64,000 nucleotides of DNA from Nocardia otitidiscaviarum NBRC 14405 (GTDB lineage Bacteria > Actinomycetota > Actinomycetes > Mycobacteriales > Mycobacteriaceae), in assembly GCF_000308635.1 (NCBI RefSeq), contig NZ_BAGD01000281.1, positions 124,001-188,000 on the forward strand, in the 5' to 3' direction. A program made the translations under genes and the position numbers. Positions within the stretch are counted from its first letter, which is position 1. Each line of letters begins with the position of its first letter. The notes beneath the pieces were generated by a model, which did not search any database, had not been told where the DNA came from, and worked only from the letters and a program-made list of their open reading frames with translations. Of the stretch, positions 1-7,878 are shown in pieces.

Positions 1-120
1 TACTTCGATGATCGCGATAGCACTGCGCGCTATCGTGCGGCGCACGACACCATGCGGCGGGTAGCGTTGGACGAGAGGCAGAGTCGAGACCTGCTTCGGC
101 AGGTGAGTAAGGGAGCATGA
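1..120 (+). CDS. XRE-family regulator, C-terminal tail (partial)
   Basis: Reading frame 1 is open from the window edge to the TGA at 118-120 and gives a charged 39-residue tail ending in LLRQVSKGA. It looks like the end of the DUF5753-type ligand domain found in actinobacterial XRE (Cro/C1) regulators. The HTH part lies outside the window. The stop overlaps the region of the next gene's start, and an XRE regulator directly before a DUF397 gene is a standard actinobacterial pair. The call therefore rests on context plus a short tail, not on a visible DNA-binding domain. Confidence 0.6.
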   Translation, partial: YFDDRDSTARYRAAHDTMRRVALDERQSRDLLRQVSKGA

Positions 121-122
121 GC

Positions 123-329
123 ATGAACGTCGATCTGTCCGATGCTCGGTGGTTCAAGAGCAGCTACAGCGGTGGCAGTCAGGATTGCGTGGAGATCGCA
201 CACCTCGCGGCGGGCGGGGTCGGTGTTCGCGATTCCAAGAACCCGACCGGACCGGCCCTGGTCTTCGCCCCCCGAGAATGGGACGCCTTCACCGCCGGTA
301 TCGTCGGCGGCGAGTTCGATCACCGGTAG
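123..329 (+). CDS. DUF397 domain protein
   Basis: A 68-residue protein made entirely of a DUF397 domain, with the typical opening ARWFKSSYS, a conserved CVEIA and a VRDSKNP motif. DUF397 proteins are small partners of neighbouring XRE regulators in actinomycetes (BldB/WhiJ-like antitoxin or regulatory pairs). The exact molecular role is not settled. AAGGGAG at 109-115 is 7 bases before ATG 123. An ATG at 117 is in frame but only one base from that Shine-Dalgarno, so 123 is preferred. The start overlaps the end of the upstream regulator, indicating co-translation. Confidence 0.85.
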   Translation: MNVDLSDARWFKSSYSGGSQDCVEIAHLAAGGVGVRDSKNPTGPALVFAPREWDAFTAGIVGGEFDHR

Positions 330-588
330 CTGCTGATCGGCGTGCATGCTGGTGCACCGGATGAGGGCCCGCAGGGCGATTCGCGTGGGCCATTGGTGGT
401 GGCCGATTACCCTCGGCGGGTTCCGCTCGTATGATCCTGCCGGTCTGGTGATCGCGGCGGCGTGTAGCAATCACGCTGGCGGACAGCAGGTTTCGATCCC
501 GACCGGGGCGGGACCCGAGAATTGGGGGCGTAACCGGCGGCCTTCCCGGACCGATTCCCGAGTGGGGATGAAAACGGGAGGAAACCGT

Positions 589-1239
589 ATGAACAGGATC
601 ATTAGAACGGGTCTGGCGGCCTTCTTTGCGGCCGGTGTGGTCGCGGGGTGTCAGGACGCCACCACACCGCCGGAGCCCGGAACGCCGACGCCCGGCCCGT
701 CGGAACCGGGCACGGTGACCGGGACCGCCGCGCCGACGAACACGTCGCGCCCGGAGCAGCCGCCGGTGACGAGTTCGCCGACCGACGGCCTTCCCGCTAC
801 CGCGGGCAACGGTCTGTGCCTCGATCCGGGTTCGGACGTAGTAAGCGCGGCCATCACCTCGCTCGGCCCCTCGGTGGGCGGCGATCCGTACCGCATCGAC
901 AGCGCCACCGACGCGCCGGTCGGCTCGTGCCCGGAGTTGCTCTGGGTGCTGGCGACCACACCGGGCGGCACCGCCAGCTCCCCCTATCACGTGCTGTTCT
1001 TCAACCATGACGGTTACCTCGGTACCGCGACGTCCAAGGCCACGTCGTACACGAGCGTCGTCGGTTCCTCCGACCGCGCTGCCCAGGTGCGCTATCGCTG
1101 GCTGACCGGTGACGACGCCAACTGCTGCCCGTCGGGCGGCCCGGTGGTCATCACCTACACCCTCGGCTCGGACGGCCGCACGGTCACCCCGAATCCGTCG
1201 ATCCCGGACGAGGTCGCGAATCCGGGCGCTCCTCGGTAA
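589..1239 (+). CDS. LppP/LprE-like lipoprotein
   Basis: A 216-residue predicted lipoprotein: basic N-terminus, hydrophobic stretch, then lipobox VVAGC with the lipidated Cys at residue 21. A Pro/Thr-rich linker of about 45 residues leads to a C-terminal domain with conserved cysteines (GLCLD, GSCPELLW, DANCCPSGG) resembling the LppP/LprE family of mycobacteria and nocardiae. It should sit on the outer face of the cytoplasmic membrane. GGGAGG at 576-581 lies 7 bases before ATG 589, which fixes the start despite a longer open frame upstream. Function is unknown, and no operon partner is evident. Confidence 0.75.
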   Translation: MNRIIRTGLAAFFAAGVVAGCQDATTPPEPGTPTPGPSEPGTVTGTAAPTNTSRPEQPPVTSSPTDGLPATAGNGLCLDPGSDVVSAAITSLGPSVGGDPYRIDSATDAPVGSCPELLWVLATTPGGTASSPYHVLFFNHDGYLGTATSKATSYTSVVGSSDRAAQVRYRWLTGDDANCCPSGGPVVITYTLGSDGRTVTPNPSIPDEVANPGAPR

Positions 1240-1275
1240 TCCGAGCTGTCGGCCGGGCTGTGCGGCACCACCGAT

Positions 1276-1665
1276 TCACAGCCACGGCACCCCCGCGCGC
1301 AACAGCACATTGGCGTAAGGCTGTGCCTCGCCGGTGCGGACGACGAAGCGGCACTGGGCGATACGGGCTTTGAACTCGGTGTGGTCGAGGAGCTTCGCCT
1401 GGAGGCGGTCGGTGAGCAGGGCCGCGGCGTCGGGGTTGTGAGTGGTGACATCGCTGCTGCCCCAGGCCGCCTCCACGGTGACCTCGCTCAGAATGAGGTC
1501 GAGTACCGGCTCGAACCGGGGGAGTCCGTAACTGATGCCGAGGTCGATGACCGGGACGTCGGCGGGAACGGGGAGACCGGAGTCGCTGACGGCGAACAGG
1601 TCGGTGTGCCGTAGCGCGGTGAGAGCCGACAACAGGTCGGCGTGGATGATTCCGGTGGATCGCAC
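1276..1665 (-). CDS. rbsD: D-ribose pyranase RbsD
   Basis: A 129-residue RbsD. It interconverts the beta-pyran and beta-furan forms of ribose so that ribokinase receives furanose. Family features are visible: the N-terminal RHTDLFAVSDSGLP segment holding the catalytic His and conserved Asp, a DLGISYGLP motif, and a C-terminal GEAQPYANVLLRAGV. The length is normal for the family. The start is GTG with AAAGGA 8 bases upstream. It is the last gene of the minus-strand rbs operon, 29 bp after ribokinase, so its substrate is very probably ribose. Confidence 0.93.
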   Translation of the reverse strand: MRSTGIIHADLLSALTALRHTDLFAVSDSGLPVPADVPVIDLGISYGLPRFEPVLDLILSEVTVEAAWGSSDVTTHNPDAAALLTDRLQAKLLDHTEFKARIAQCRFVVRTGEAQPYANVLLRAGVPWL

Positions 1666-1694
1666 GATCGAAATCCTTTGCGGGGAAGGAGCGG

Positions 1695-2633
1695 TCAGGG
1701 CAGCTGGGCGGCCGGGGGAACGGTGCCGAGAGCGGCGGTGATCTGCTCATGGTCGGGGTAGGCGGTATGGGTGCCGGGGGACTGGACCGCCAGTGCGGCG
1801 GCGGCGGTCGCGAAGGCGACCCCGGCGGGCAGATCGTCGCCGCGTGCGAGCGCGGTGGCCAGTGCGCCGACGAAGGCGTCCCCGGCTCCGGTGGAATCGG
1901 TGGCGTGAATCCGCGGTGCGGGCTGATGTGCGCCGACGACGGTGCCGCCGTCACGGCGGACCCAGACGGCCCCGGCCGCACCCAGGGTGGCGACCACGGC
2001 GGGAACACCGCTGCGGCACAGTTCACGCGCCTGGTCGAACGCCTCCGGCGGTGTCGTCGCGGTCGCGCCGGTGAAGGTCGCGAGCTCGGTTTCGTTGACT
2101 ACCAACGGATCACACCGATGCAGGAGATCCGTGGGCAGTTCCGCCGCCGGGGCGGCATTGAGGATGAACCGCCGTGCGCGTCGCGCCGCCCAGTCCACCA
2201 CCCGCACCGGCACCTCCAATTGCGCCACCACCACATCCGCGTCCGTGATCAGCCGGGCCGCGGCGGTGGCGTCGAGCTCCGGATCGGTCTCCCACTGGAA
2301 GTTGGCGGCCGGGTCGACCACGATCTGGTTCTCACCCGAGGCGACGGTGATGTAGGCCGTTCCGGTGTGGGCACCCGGCACCTCGCACACCGCCTCGAGT
2401 CCGACGCCGAACTCACGCAGCGACTTCCGTAGCGAGGGGTCCGGCTCCGCACCGATTCGGGCCACGAACTCGACGCGCCCGCCAGCTTTGGCCGCCGCCA
2501 CCGCCTGATTGGATCCCTTGCCGCCCAGATTGGTTCGCGTGCCGACCGCGAGGACGGTCTCACCGGGTGCGGGCAGCCGCGGCACCTCGCACACCACATC
2601 CCGATTGACCGAACCGAGCACCACCACGGTCAC
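1695..2633 (-). CDS. rbsK: ribokinase
   Basis: A 312-residue PfkB-family sugar kinase, ATP + D-ribose to ribose 5-phosphate. Signatures: GSVNRDVVCEVPRLPAPGET at the N-terminus, GGKGSNQAVAAAKAG (PfkB signature 1) near residue 38, and DSTGAGDAFVGALA near residue 240 carrying the catalytic Asp and anion hole (signature 2). It starts at GTG 2633 and overlaps the ATPase stop by 4 bp (GTGA), showing translational coupling. Position between the ABC genes and rbsD makes ribose the likely substrate rather than another ketohexose. Confidence 0.93.
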   Translation of the reverse strand: MTVVVLGSVNRDVVCEVPRLPAPGETVLAVGTRTNLGGKGSNQAVAAAKAGGRVEFVARIGAEPDPSLRKSLREFGVGLEAVCEVPGAHTGTAYITVASGENQIVVDPAANFQWETDPELDATAAARLITDADVVVAQLEVPVRVVDWAARRARRFILNAAPAAELPTDLLHRCDPLVVNETELATFTGATATTPPEAFDQARELCRSGVPAVVATLGAAGAVWVRRDGGTVVGAHQPAPRIHATDSTGAGDAFVGALATALARGDDLPAGVAFATAAAALAVQSPGTHTAYPDHEQITAALGTVPPAAQLP

Positions 2634-3394
2634 GGGCCCACCTCGGCGACATCGAGGTTGCCGGGTGCCGCACCGGTGATCAGCGCGACCAGCCGGTCGC
2701 CGTCCACCTCGTCGATGCGATGTGCGGCAACGGATCTGCCGCGCCGCAACACCACGACGTTGTCGCAGATGCGCAGCACCTGGTCGAGATCGTGGCTGAT
2801 GATCAGCACCGTGACGCCGCGCTCGCGCAGCCCGCGCACCAGCTGTTCCACCGCGGCCGTTTCCCGGACTCCGAGTGCGGCGGTGGGCTCATCCATGATG
2901 ACCATGGACTTACCCCACGCCACCGCCCGCGCGATGGCGATGCTCTGGCGCTGACCGCCGCTCATCCGTCGGACGGTGGTGCGCACCGACGGCACGTCGA
3001 CATCCAGGTCGCGCAGGATCTCTCCGGCGCGGGCGATCATGGCCTTGCGGTTGACGATGCCGAGCGGATACACCAGCTCGCGATTGAGGAACAGGTTCTG
3101 CCAGACGGTCAGGTCGTCGATGAGCGCCAGATCCTGGTAGACGGTCTCGATACCCATCCGCCGGGCATGCTCGGGCGAGCGCAACCGCACCGGCTCGCCG
3201 CGGAACAGTATCTGCCCGGTATCGGGCGGCTGCACGCCGGTCAGGCAGCGCACCAGCGTCGACTTGCCCGCGCCGTTGTCGCCGACCAGCGCGGTGACCT
3301 CACCCTCGGGAATCGTCATGCTGACCCCGGCGAGCGCGCGCACCGAGTCGAACGACTTGGTGAGATCTCGTGCCTCCAGCAGTGGAATCGCCAT
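2630..3394 (-). CDS. sugar ABC transporter ATP-binding protein, single-NBD
   Basis: A 254-residue ATPase energising sugar import. Walker A GDNGAGKST near residue 37, signature RMSGGQRQSIAIARA, Walker B VIMDEPTAALG and a switch His in IISHDLDQV are all present. The start is ATG 3394, 8 bp after the permease stop. The longer open frame upstream belongs to the permease in another phase. E. coli RbsA is about 500 residues with two fused ATPase halves; here there is only one complete half, as in FrcA/XylG-like short forms, so a homodimer is expected. Neighbours assign it to the ribose-type importer. Confidence 0.9.
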   Translation of the reverse strand: MAIPLLEARDLTKSFDSVRALAGVSMTIPEGEVTALVGDNGAGKSTLVRCLTGVQPPDTGQILFRGEPVRLRSPEHARRMGIETVYQDLALIDDLTVWQNLFLNRELVYPLGIVNRKAMIARAGEILRDLDVDVPSVRTTVRRMSGGQRQSIAIARAVAWGKSMVIMDEPTAALGVRETAAVEQLVRGLRERGVTVLIISHDLDQVLRICDNVVVLRRGRSVAAHRIDEVDGDRLVALITGAAPGNLDVAEVGP

Positions 3395-3402
3395 GTGCTG
3401 AC

Positions 3403-4380
3403 CTACTTTCGGAAGCGGGCGATGCCCGCGGCGAGCAGCAGTACCGCGCCGACCGCGACCGGCTGGTAGTACTGCGAGATGCCGAGAATGGTGAACCCGT
3501 TGATGAGCGAGGTGAAAAGCACCGCACCGCAGACTGTTCCGAGGACAGACGCCTTGCCGCCGGACAGCGATGAGCCACCCAGCACCACCGCCGCGATGGA
3601 ACTCAGCAGATAGGTGGTCTGCAACGACGGATCCGCCCCGCCATTGCGGGCGACCAGCATGACACCGGCTATGCCGCACAGCAATCCGGACATGGCATAG
3701 GCGAACAGGCGAATCCGGTTCACCGGAATACCGGTGTCGCGGGCCGCCTCCAGCCGGCCGCCGGTCGCGAGCAGATGGGTGCCGATCCGAGTCCGGAAGA
3801 TGATCACCGCCACCGCCAGCGCGGCCAGCAGCGCCAGCAGCCAGAACCAGCGCACCGGGCCGATGCCGTCGAGTGCGAGCCGTTGCAGGAACTGGGAACT
3901 CACCGCCTGCGTATTGCCGTGCGTCAACAGCAGCGTGATGCCGTTGAGCACGCTCAGCATGCCGAGAGTGACCACGAAATCGGTCATGCCCAGCCGACCG
4001 ACGAGCACCCCGTTGACGACGCCGACCGCGAGCCCGCCGAGAATCGCACCGGTGATGCCGATCGCCAGAGGATAACCCTGTGCGGTCAGATAGCCGAGAA
4101 TCGCGGCGGCCCACGGCAGGTTGGCTCCCACGGACAGGTCGATGCCGCCGGCCGTGATCGCGAACTGCTGGCCCAGGGCCAGTACGGTCAGAATGGTCGA
4201 GGCGACGAGCAGGTCACTGATGTTGTCCAGCGTCAGGAAGTGCGGGGTGGCGATGAAGAACACCACCCAGAGCACCACCAGGGCCAGGGGAGCCGCGAAT
4301 TCCGCGATTCTGGACAGGATCTCGGTGCGTCCCGCGCGCTCGCGCGAGTCGACCGATGCGGTGTCCACGATGGCCGTCAC
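3403..4380 (-). CDS. rbsC: ribose-type ABC transporter permease
   Basis: A 325-residue integral membrane permease of the BPD_transp_2 (RbsC/AraH) family with about ten hydrophobic segments. Family motifs include GGIDLSVGA in the first third and GTHLLATGGRLEAARDTGIPVN before the middle helices, the region coupling to the ATPase. It starts at GTG 4380, sharing GTGA with the binding-protein stop. Together with the binding protein and ATPase it forms a complete pentose importer. Specificity for ribose is inferred from rbsK and rbsD. Confidence 0.92.
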   Translation of the reverse strand: MTAIVDTASVDSRERAGRTEILSRIAEFAAPLALVVLWVVFFIATPHFLTLDNISDLLVASTILTVLALGQQFAITAGGIDLSVGANLPWAAAILGYLTAQGYPLAIGITGAILGGLAVGVVNGVLVGRLGMTDFVVTLGMLSVLNGITLLLTHGNTQAVSSQFLQRLALDGIGPVRWFWLLALLAALAVAVIIFRTRIGTHLLATGGRLEAARDTGIPVNRIRLFAYAMSGLLCGIAGVMLVARNGGADPSLQTTYLLSSIAAVVLGGSSLSGGKASVLGTVCGAVLFTSLINGFTILGISQYYQPVAVGAVLLLAAGIARFRK

Positions 4381-5399
4381 TTGTCCAGGAGCCCTTCGAT
4401 CGGGTTGTCGAAGGCGACGATCGGGCGCGGGAACGCCTCGATCTGCTGTTCGACATTGTCCGCGCCGATGAACGCGATCGGGGCGACGACGCGCGAGGGC
4501 AGGGTCTTACCCTGGTGCAGGGCCAGGCACCCCTGCACGGCGAGTTGGCCTTCCGCATAGGGGTATTGGGTCACGGTGCCGTACAGATCCCCGGACCGCA
4601 CGGCATCGAGAGCGGCCTGGATGCCGTCGACCGAGATCACCTTGATCTGTTCCGACTTGCCCGCGTTCTTGATCGCCTGTGCCGCACCGAGTCCCATGGT
4701 GTCGTTCGCGGCGAAGATGCCGGTGATGTCCGGATGCGCCCGCAGCATCGCCTCGGTGACCTGCAGGCCCTTGTCCTGCTCGTAGTCGGCGGGAGCCTTC
4801 TGCACGATCTCCAGCTTGCCCGCCACGGCGTCGCTGAAACCCCGGTCACGGTTGATGCCGTTCTGCTCGCCCGCGATGCCCTGAAGCATCACCACCTTGC
4901 CGCTGCCGCCCAGCGCCTGCACCATCCGTTCACCGGCGATCCGACCGGCATCGAGATTGTCCGAACCGATGAAGCTGGCGTAGCTGACACCCGCCGCCTC
5001 GGACGCCTTCGCGTCGATCTGGGTGTCGAGGTTCAGGATCGGAATGTCCTTGCGCGCGACCGGCGTCAGCGGCGTGATCACATTGGTGCTGTTGACCGGG
5101 ACCACGCCGAAACAGTCGTAACCCTGGGCCGCCATGGTGGAGATCTGGGCGTTCTCGCCGTCGGCATCGGTCTCGGACTGTCCGGCCTGGACGTCGACCC
5201 GCACGCCCAGCGCCTCCGCCTCGGCCTTCGCACCGTCGCGCAGCGCCGCCCAGTACGGGTTGGTGAAGTTCCGGGTGACGATCGCGATCTTGAAATCGTC
5301 GGAGCCGGAGTCATCACCGCGGCCGCAGCCGGTCGTCAGTGCGGCAACCGCGGTGACCAGGGCGACAGGTATCAGAGCGCGGCGAAATCGTGCATTCAT
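4377..5399 (-). CDS. rbsB: ribose-type ABC transporter substrate-binding lipoprotein
   Basis: A 340-residue periplasmic-binding-protein-like (PBP type 1, Peripla_BP_4) lipoprotein. The signal peptide ends in lipobox LTTGC with Cys25. The mature part has RNFTNPYWAALRDGA, NDTMGLGAAQAIK and ISVDGIQAALDAV, all typical of RbsB. ATG 5399 is preferred over an upstream in-frame codon because the extra 27 residues are polar and would precede the signal peptide. It is the first gene of the operon, downstream of the 28-bp operator, and captures sugar at the outer membrane-proximal face. Confidence 0.9.
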   Translation of the reverse strand: MNARFRRALIPVALVTAVAALTTGCGRGDDSGSDDFKIAIVTRNFTNPYWAALRDGAKAEAEALGVRVDVQAGQSETDADGENAQISTMAAQGYDCFGVVPVNSTNVITPLTPVARKDIPILNLDTQIDAKASEAAGVSYASFIGSDNLDAGRIAGERMVQALGGSGKVVMLQGIAGEQNGINRDRGFSDAVAGKLEIVQKAPADYEQDKGLQVTEAMLRAHPDITGIFAANDTMGLGAAQAIKNAGKSEQIKVISVDGIQAALDAVRSGDLYGTVTQYPYAEGQLAVQGCLALHQGKTLPSRVVAPIAFIGADNVEQQIEAFPRPIVAFDNPIEGLLDK

Positions 5400-5428
5400 C
5401 GTGAACCGACCTAATCTGTTTCGTAGTA

Positions 5429-5456
5429 TCAACTCGTGTTGATCAACACGAGTTGA
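5429..5456. promoter_or_regulatory. 28-bp perfect palindrome, LacI-type operator
   Basis: Positions 5429-5442 (TCAACTCGTGTTGA) are the exact reverse complement of 5443-5456. Each 14-bp half is itself a near-palindrome with TCAAC and GTTGA arms. It lies 30 bp upstream of rbsB on the minus strand and about 100 bp upstream of the LacI gene on the plus strand, where a LacI repressor would block rbs transcription and perhaps its own. Assignment to the adjacent regulator is inference. Confidence 0.85.
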
Positions 5457-5557
5457 ATGACAGTGTGTGATGCGGGTCACGAGCTGTCAAGGGCTGGTCT
5501 TTCACCGTCGGCCGGTTCGATGCTTGGATGGACGGTGCGCGAGAAGGAGATAACTCG

Positions 5558-6562
5558 ATGGCGGTCACACGGGCCGACGTGGCTCGGCTGGCGGGTACGT
5601 CTCCGGCGCTGGTCAGTTATGTGATCAATGGCGGTCCGCGACAGGTCGCGCCGGCGACCCGGGCCCGCATCGAGGCCGCCATCGCCGAACTCGGCTACCG
5701 GCCCAATATGTCCGCCCGCAGCCTGCGCACCAACCGCGGCCACGCCCTCGGCATGGTGATTCCGGACGGCGCCAATCCCTTCTTCGCCGAGTTGTCGGCG
5801 GTGATCGAGGCGGCGGCGTTCGCGCGCGGGTACCCGCTGTTCGTCGGCAATGCCGCCGGAGATCCCGGGCGGGAACAAGCCTATGTGCGCTCGTTCATCG
5901 ACCGGCGCGTCGAAGGGCTGCTGGCGATTTCCTCCGCCTGGGAGACCGGCATCGCCGACGCCTGCGAGCAGGCCGGAATGGTGTTGGTCGCCCTGGACCG
6001 CATTATCGATCCGGCGCGCTGCACCCACGTGCTGTGCGATTCGGTCGCGGGGGCGCAGCAGGCCGTGGACCATCTCATCGGACACGGCCACCGCCGGATC
6101 GCCTGCCTGAGCGGACCGCATGTCTCCACGGCCGAGGACCGGGTGCAGGGCTATCGGAATGCCCTGGCGGCCAAGGGCTTGCCCGAAGGCGTCATCGTGC
6201 GGACCGATTTCGGCGGCTCGGCCGGATATCACGCCCTGGCCGAGTTGACGGCCGGGCCGAACCCGCCGACCGCCGTATTCGTCACCAGCGATCTCCAGGC
6301 CATGGGAATGCTCCGCGCCGCCTACGACGCGGGACTGCGGGTGCCCGACGATCTGGCCGTGGTCGCCTTCGACGGCATCGAATACTCCCGGTACACCCGC
6401 CCCGGCCTGACCACCATGGTCCAACCGGCCCGCCGCATGGGTGAGCTGGCGGTGGACCTACTGCTCGAGCAGATAGAAAGCCGCACACCGGATCCCGGCA
6501 TCATCCGTCTCGATGCGGAACTGCGCACCCGCGGTTCCTGCGGTTGCTCCGACGAGTTCTGA
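5558..6562 (+). CDS. LacI-family transcriptional repressor of the rbs operon
   Basis: A 334-residue LacI/GalR regulator: N-terminal HTH (TRADVARLAGTSPALVSYVING), hinge region with YRPNMSARSLRTNR, then a PBP-like effector domain (GMVIPDGANPFF, DGIEYSRYTRPGLTTM). The C-terminal Cys-rich tail GSCGCSD is common in actinobacterial LacI proteins. AAGGAG at 5544-5549 is 8 bases before ATG 5558, so the ten upstream in-frame codons are probably not translated. It diverges from rbsB with the 28-bp palindrome between them. Ribose or a related sugar is the expected inducer. Confidence 0.9.
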   Translation: MAVTRADVARLAGTSPALVSYVINGGPRQVAPATRARIEAAIAELGYRPNMSARSLRTNRGHALGMVIPDGANPFFAELSAVIEAAAFARGYPLFVGNAAGDPGREQAYVRSFIDRRVEGLLAISSAWETGIADACEQAGMVLVALDRIIDPARCTHVLCDSVAGAQQAVDHLIGHGHRRIACLSGPHVSTAEDRVQGYRNALAAKGLPEGVIVRTDFGGSAGYHALAELTAGPNPPTAVFVTSDLQAMGMLRAAYDAGLRVPDDLAVVAFDGIEYSRYTRPGLTTMVQPARRMGELAVDLLLEQIESRTPDPGIIRLDAELRTRGSCGCSDEF

Positions 6563-6583
6563 CGCCGGTGCCGAGTGCTCGGA

Positions 6584-7804
6584 TCAGGAGGAGGCCGCTC
6601 CGCGCTGGAGGCGTGCGCCCAGCAGGGTGCACCCCAGCGCGACGAGCAGGAGCAGCGCCAGGGTCCAGGCCAGGGCCGAGAACCCGTGCGGCGCTGCGAT
6701 CGACGCGATGATCGGGCCGAGGGTGGCGCCGACGTAGAAGCTGAACATGGCGACCGAGGAGGCCGCCGCCCGGGCCTCGCCGCCGAGTTCACCGGTGGTC
6801 TGGAGGACGGCGGGCGCGATGACGCCGAGTCCACCGACCAGGATCGCGAGCAATGCGGTCAGGATGCCGATATGGCCGCCCTCGAAGGTGGCGGCCACCA
6901 TGGCCGCCGCCGCGACCAGCGCGCCCAGCACGATCTGATTGTGCTTGGTGAGCCGAGCCAACGGCACCGCGAGCAGCGGCAGCGCCACCATGACCGGTAG
7001 CGCGCCCGCGCGCAGGGCGAGCAGTTCGCCCGACCCGTGGACCAGGCCGGTGATCTCGATGCCGGTGTAGACGCCCACCATGACGGCCATGGACAGGGCG
7101 CCCGCGATCAGCAGGGGGAGTAGCGGCGTGATCCGCAGTACCGCGGGGACGGTGGCGTAGCTGTGTAGCAGCGGACGGTCCGTGCCGGTCGGCGCGTCGG
7201 GGACCATGACCGCGCGCAGTGCCAGTGCCAGCGCCGCGAAGGCCACCGCCGATCCGAGGAACATGGTGCGCCACGGGAGCGAGGCGACCACGGCCTGCGA
7301 CGCGATCTGCGCCAGCACCGTCGCGGCCAGGAACGAGGTGGCCACCGACATGGTCACCACGGCGCGATGCGCGGGCGTGATCCGGGTGGCCACATAGGCC
7401 ATGATCGCGGGCGGTATCGAACCGACCACCAGGCCTTGAACGACCCGCAGGCCAATGGCGAGCGGCGCGCTGAGCGCCAAACCAGTCAATAGGGTGACCA
7501 CTGCGGCGGCGAGCATCCCGGTCATCAGCACACGCCGGTGGCCGTACCGGTCCGACAGCGGGCCGAAGGCGACGAAGCCGCCCGCGTACCCGAAGGCGAA
7601 GGCGCTGATGATCCACGTCATGGCGCTCGCGCTCACCTGCCAGTCGGATTGCATGGCGGTGAACAGCGGAATCGGTATGTACATCTGCCCCGTCGCCAGC
7701 AGGGCGGACAGCACGAAGACCGGTAGCGTGCGCGCGGTGTGGGCGCGGTGCGTCGCGGTCGAGACCTGGGTGTCGGTCGGATTCGGCAGGGCGGTGGTCG
7801 GCAT
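6584..7804 (-). CDS. MFS transporter (DHA1, exporter-like)
   Basis: A 406-residue major facilitator with 12 predicted membrane segments. The loop 2-3 motif FGPLSDRYGHRRVLM is the standard MFS motif A, and VVQGLVVGSIPPAIMAYVATRI resembles the YnfM/AraJ-like DHA1 group. It lies opposite a TetR regulator, an arrangement typical of drug or metabolite efflux. A consensus-like promoter (7812-7841) places transcription at or next to the ATG, so the mRNA is probably leaderless. The substrate cannot be read from sequence. Confidence 0.87.
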   Translation of the reverse strand: MPTTALPNPTDTQVSTATHRAHTARTLPVFVLSALLATGQMYIPIPLFTAMQSDWQVSASAMTWIISAFAFGYAGGFVAFGPLSDRYGHRRVLMTGMLAAAVVTLLTGLALSAPLAIGLRVVQGLVVGSIPPAIMAYVATRITPAHRAVVTMSVATSFLAATVLAQIASQAVVASLPWRTMFLGSAVAFAALALALRAVMVPDAPTGTDRPLLHSYATVPAVLRITPLLPLLIAGALSMAVMVGVYTGIEITGLVHGSGELLALRAGALPVMVALPLLAVPLARLTKHNQIVLGALVAAAAMVAATFEGGHIGILTALLAILVGGLGVIAPAVLQTTGELGGEARAAASSVAMFSFYVGATLGPIIASIAAPHGFSALAWTLALLLLVALGCTLLGARLQRGAASS

Positions 7805-7811
7805 GGTGACG

Positions 7812-7841
7812 ACGGTAGGACGCCGGTGACCATCATGTCAA
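7812..7841 (-). promoter_or_regulatory. SigA-type promoter of the MFS gene
   Basis: On the minus strand a perfect -35 TTGACA (7836-7841) is followed after 18 bp by -10 TACCGT (7812-7817). Seven bases then separate the -10 from the ATG, so the transcript should begin at the start codon. Confidence 0.7.
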
Positions 7842-7852
7842 CCAAATAGTTG
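7839..7852. promoter_or_regulatory. TetR operator candidate
   Basis: CAAC-N6-GTTG inverted repeat. It overlaps the -35 hexamer of the MFS promoter and lies just upstream of the tetR -10, so one bound dimer could repress both directions. Confidence 0.5.
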
Positions 7853-7865
7853 GATTACTGGATGC

Positions 7866-7871
7866 TAGAGT
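7866..7871 (+). promoter_or_regulatory. -10 element of the TetR gene
   Basis: TAGAGT ends 7 bases before ATG 7879, giving a leaderless transcript. No good -35 is visible at the usual distance. Confidence 0.5.
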
Positions 7872-7878
7872 CGCCGTC

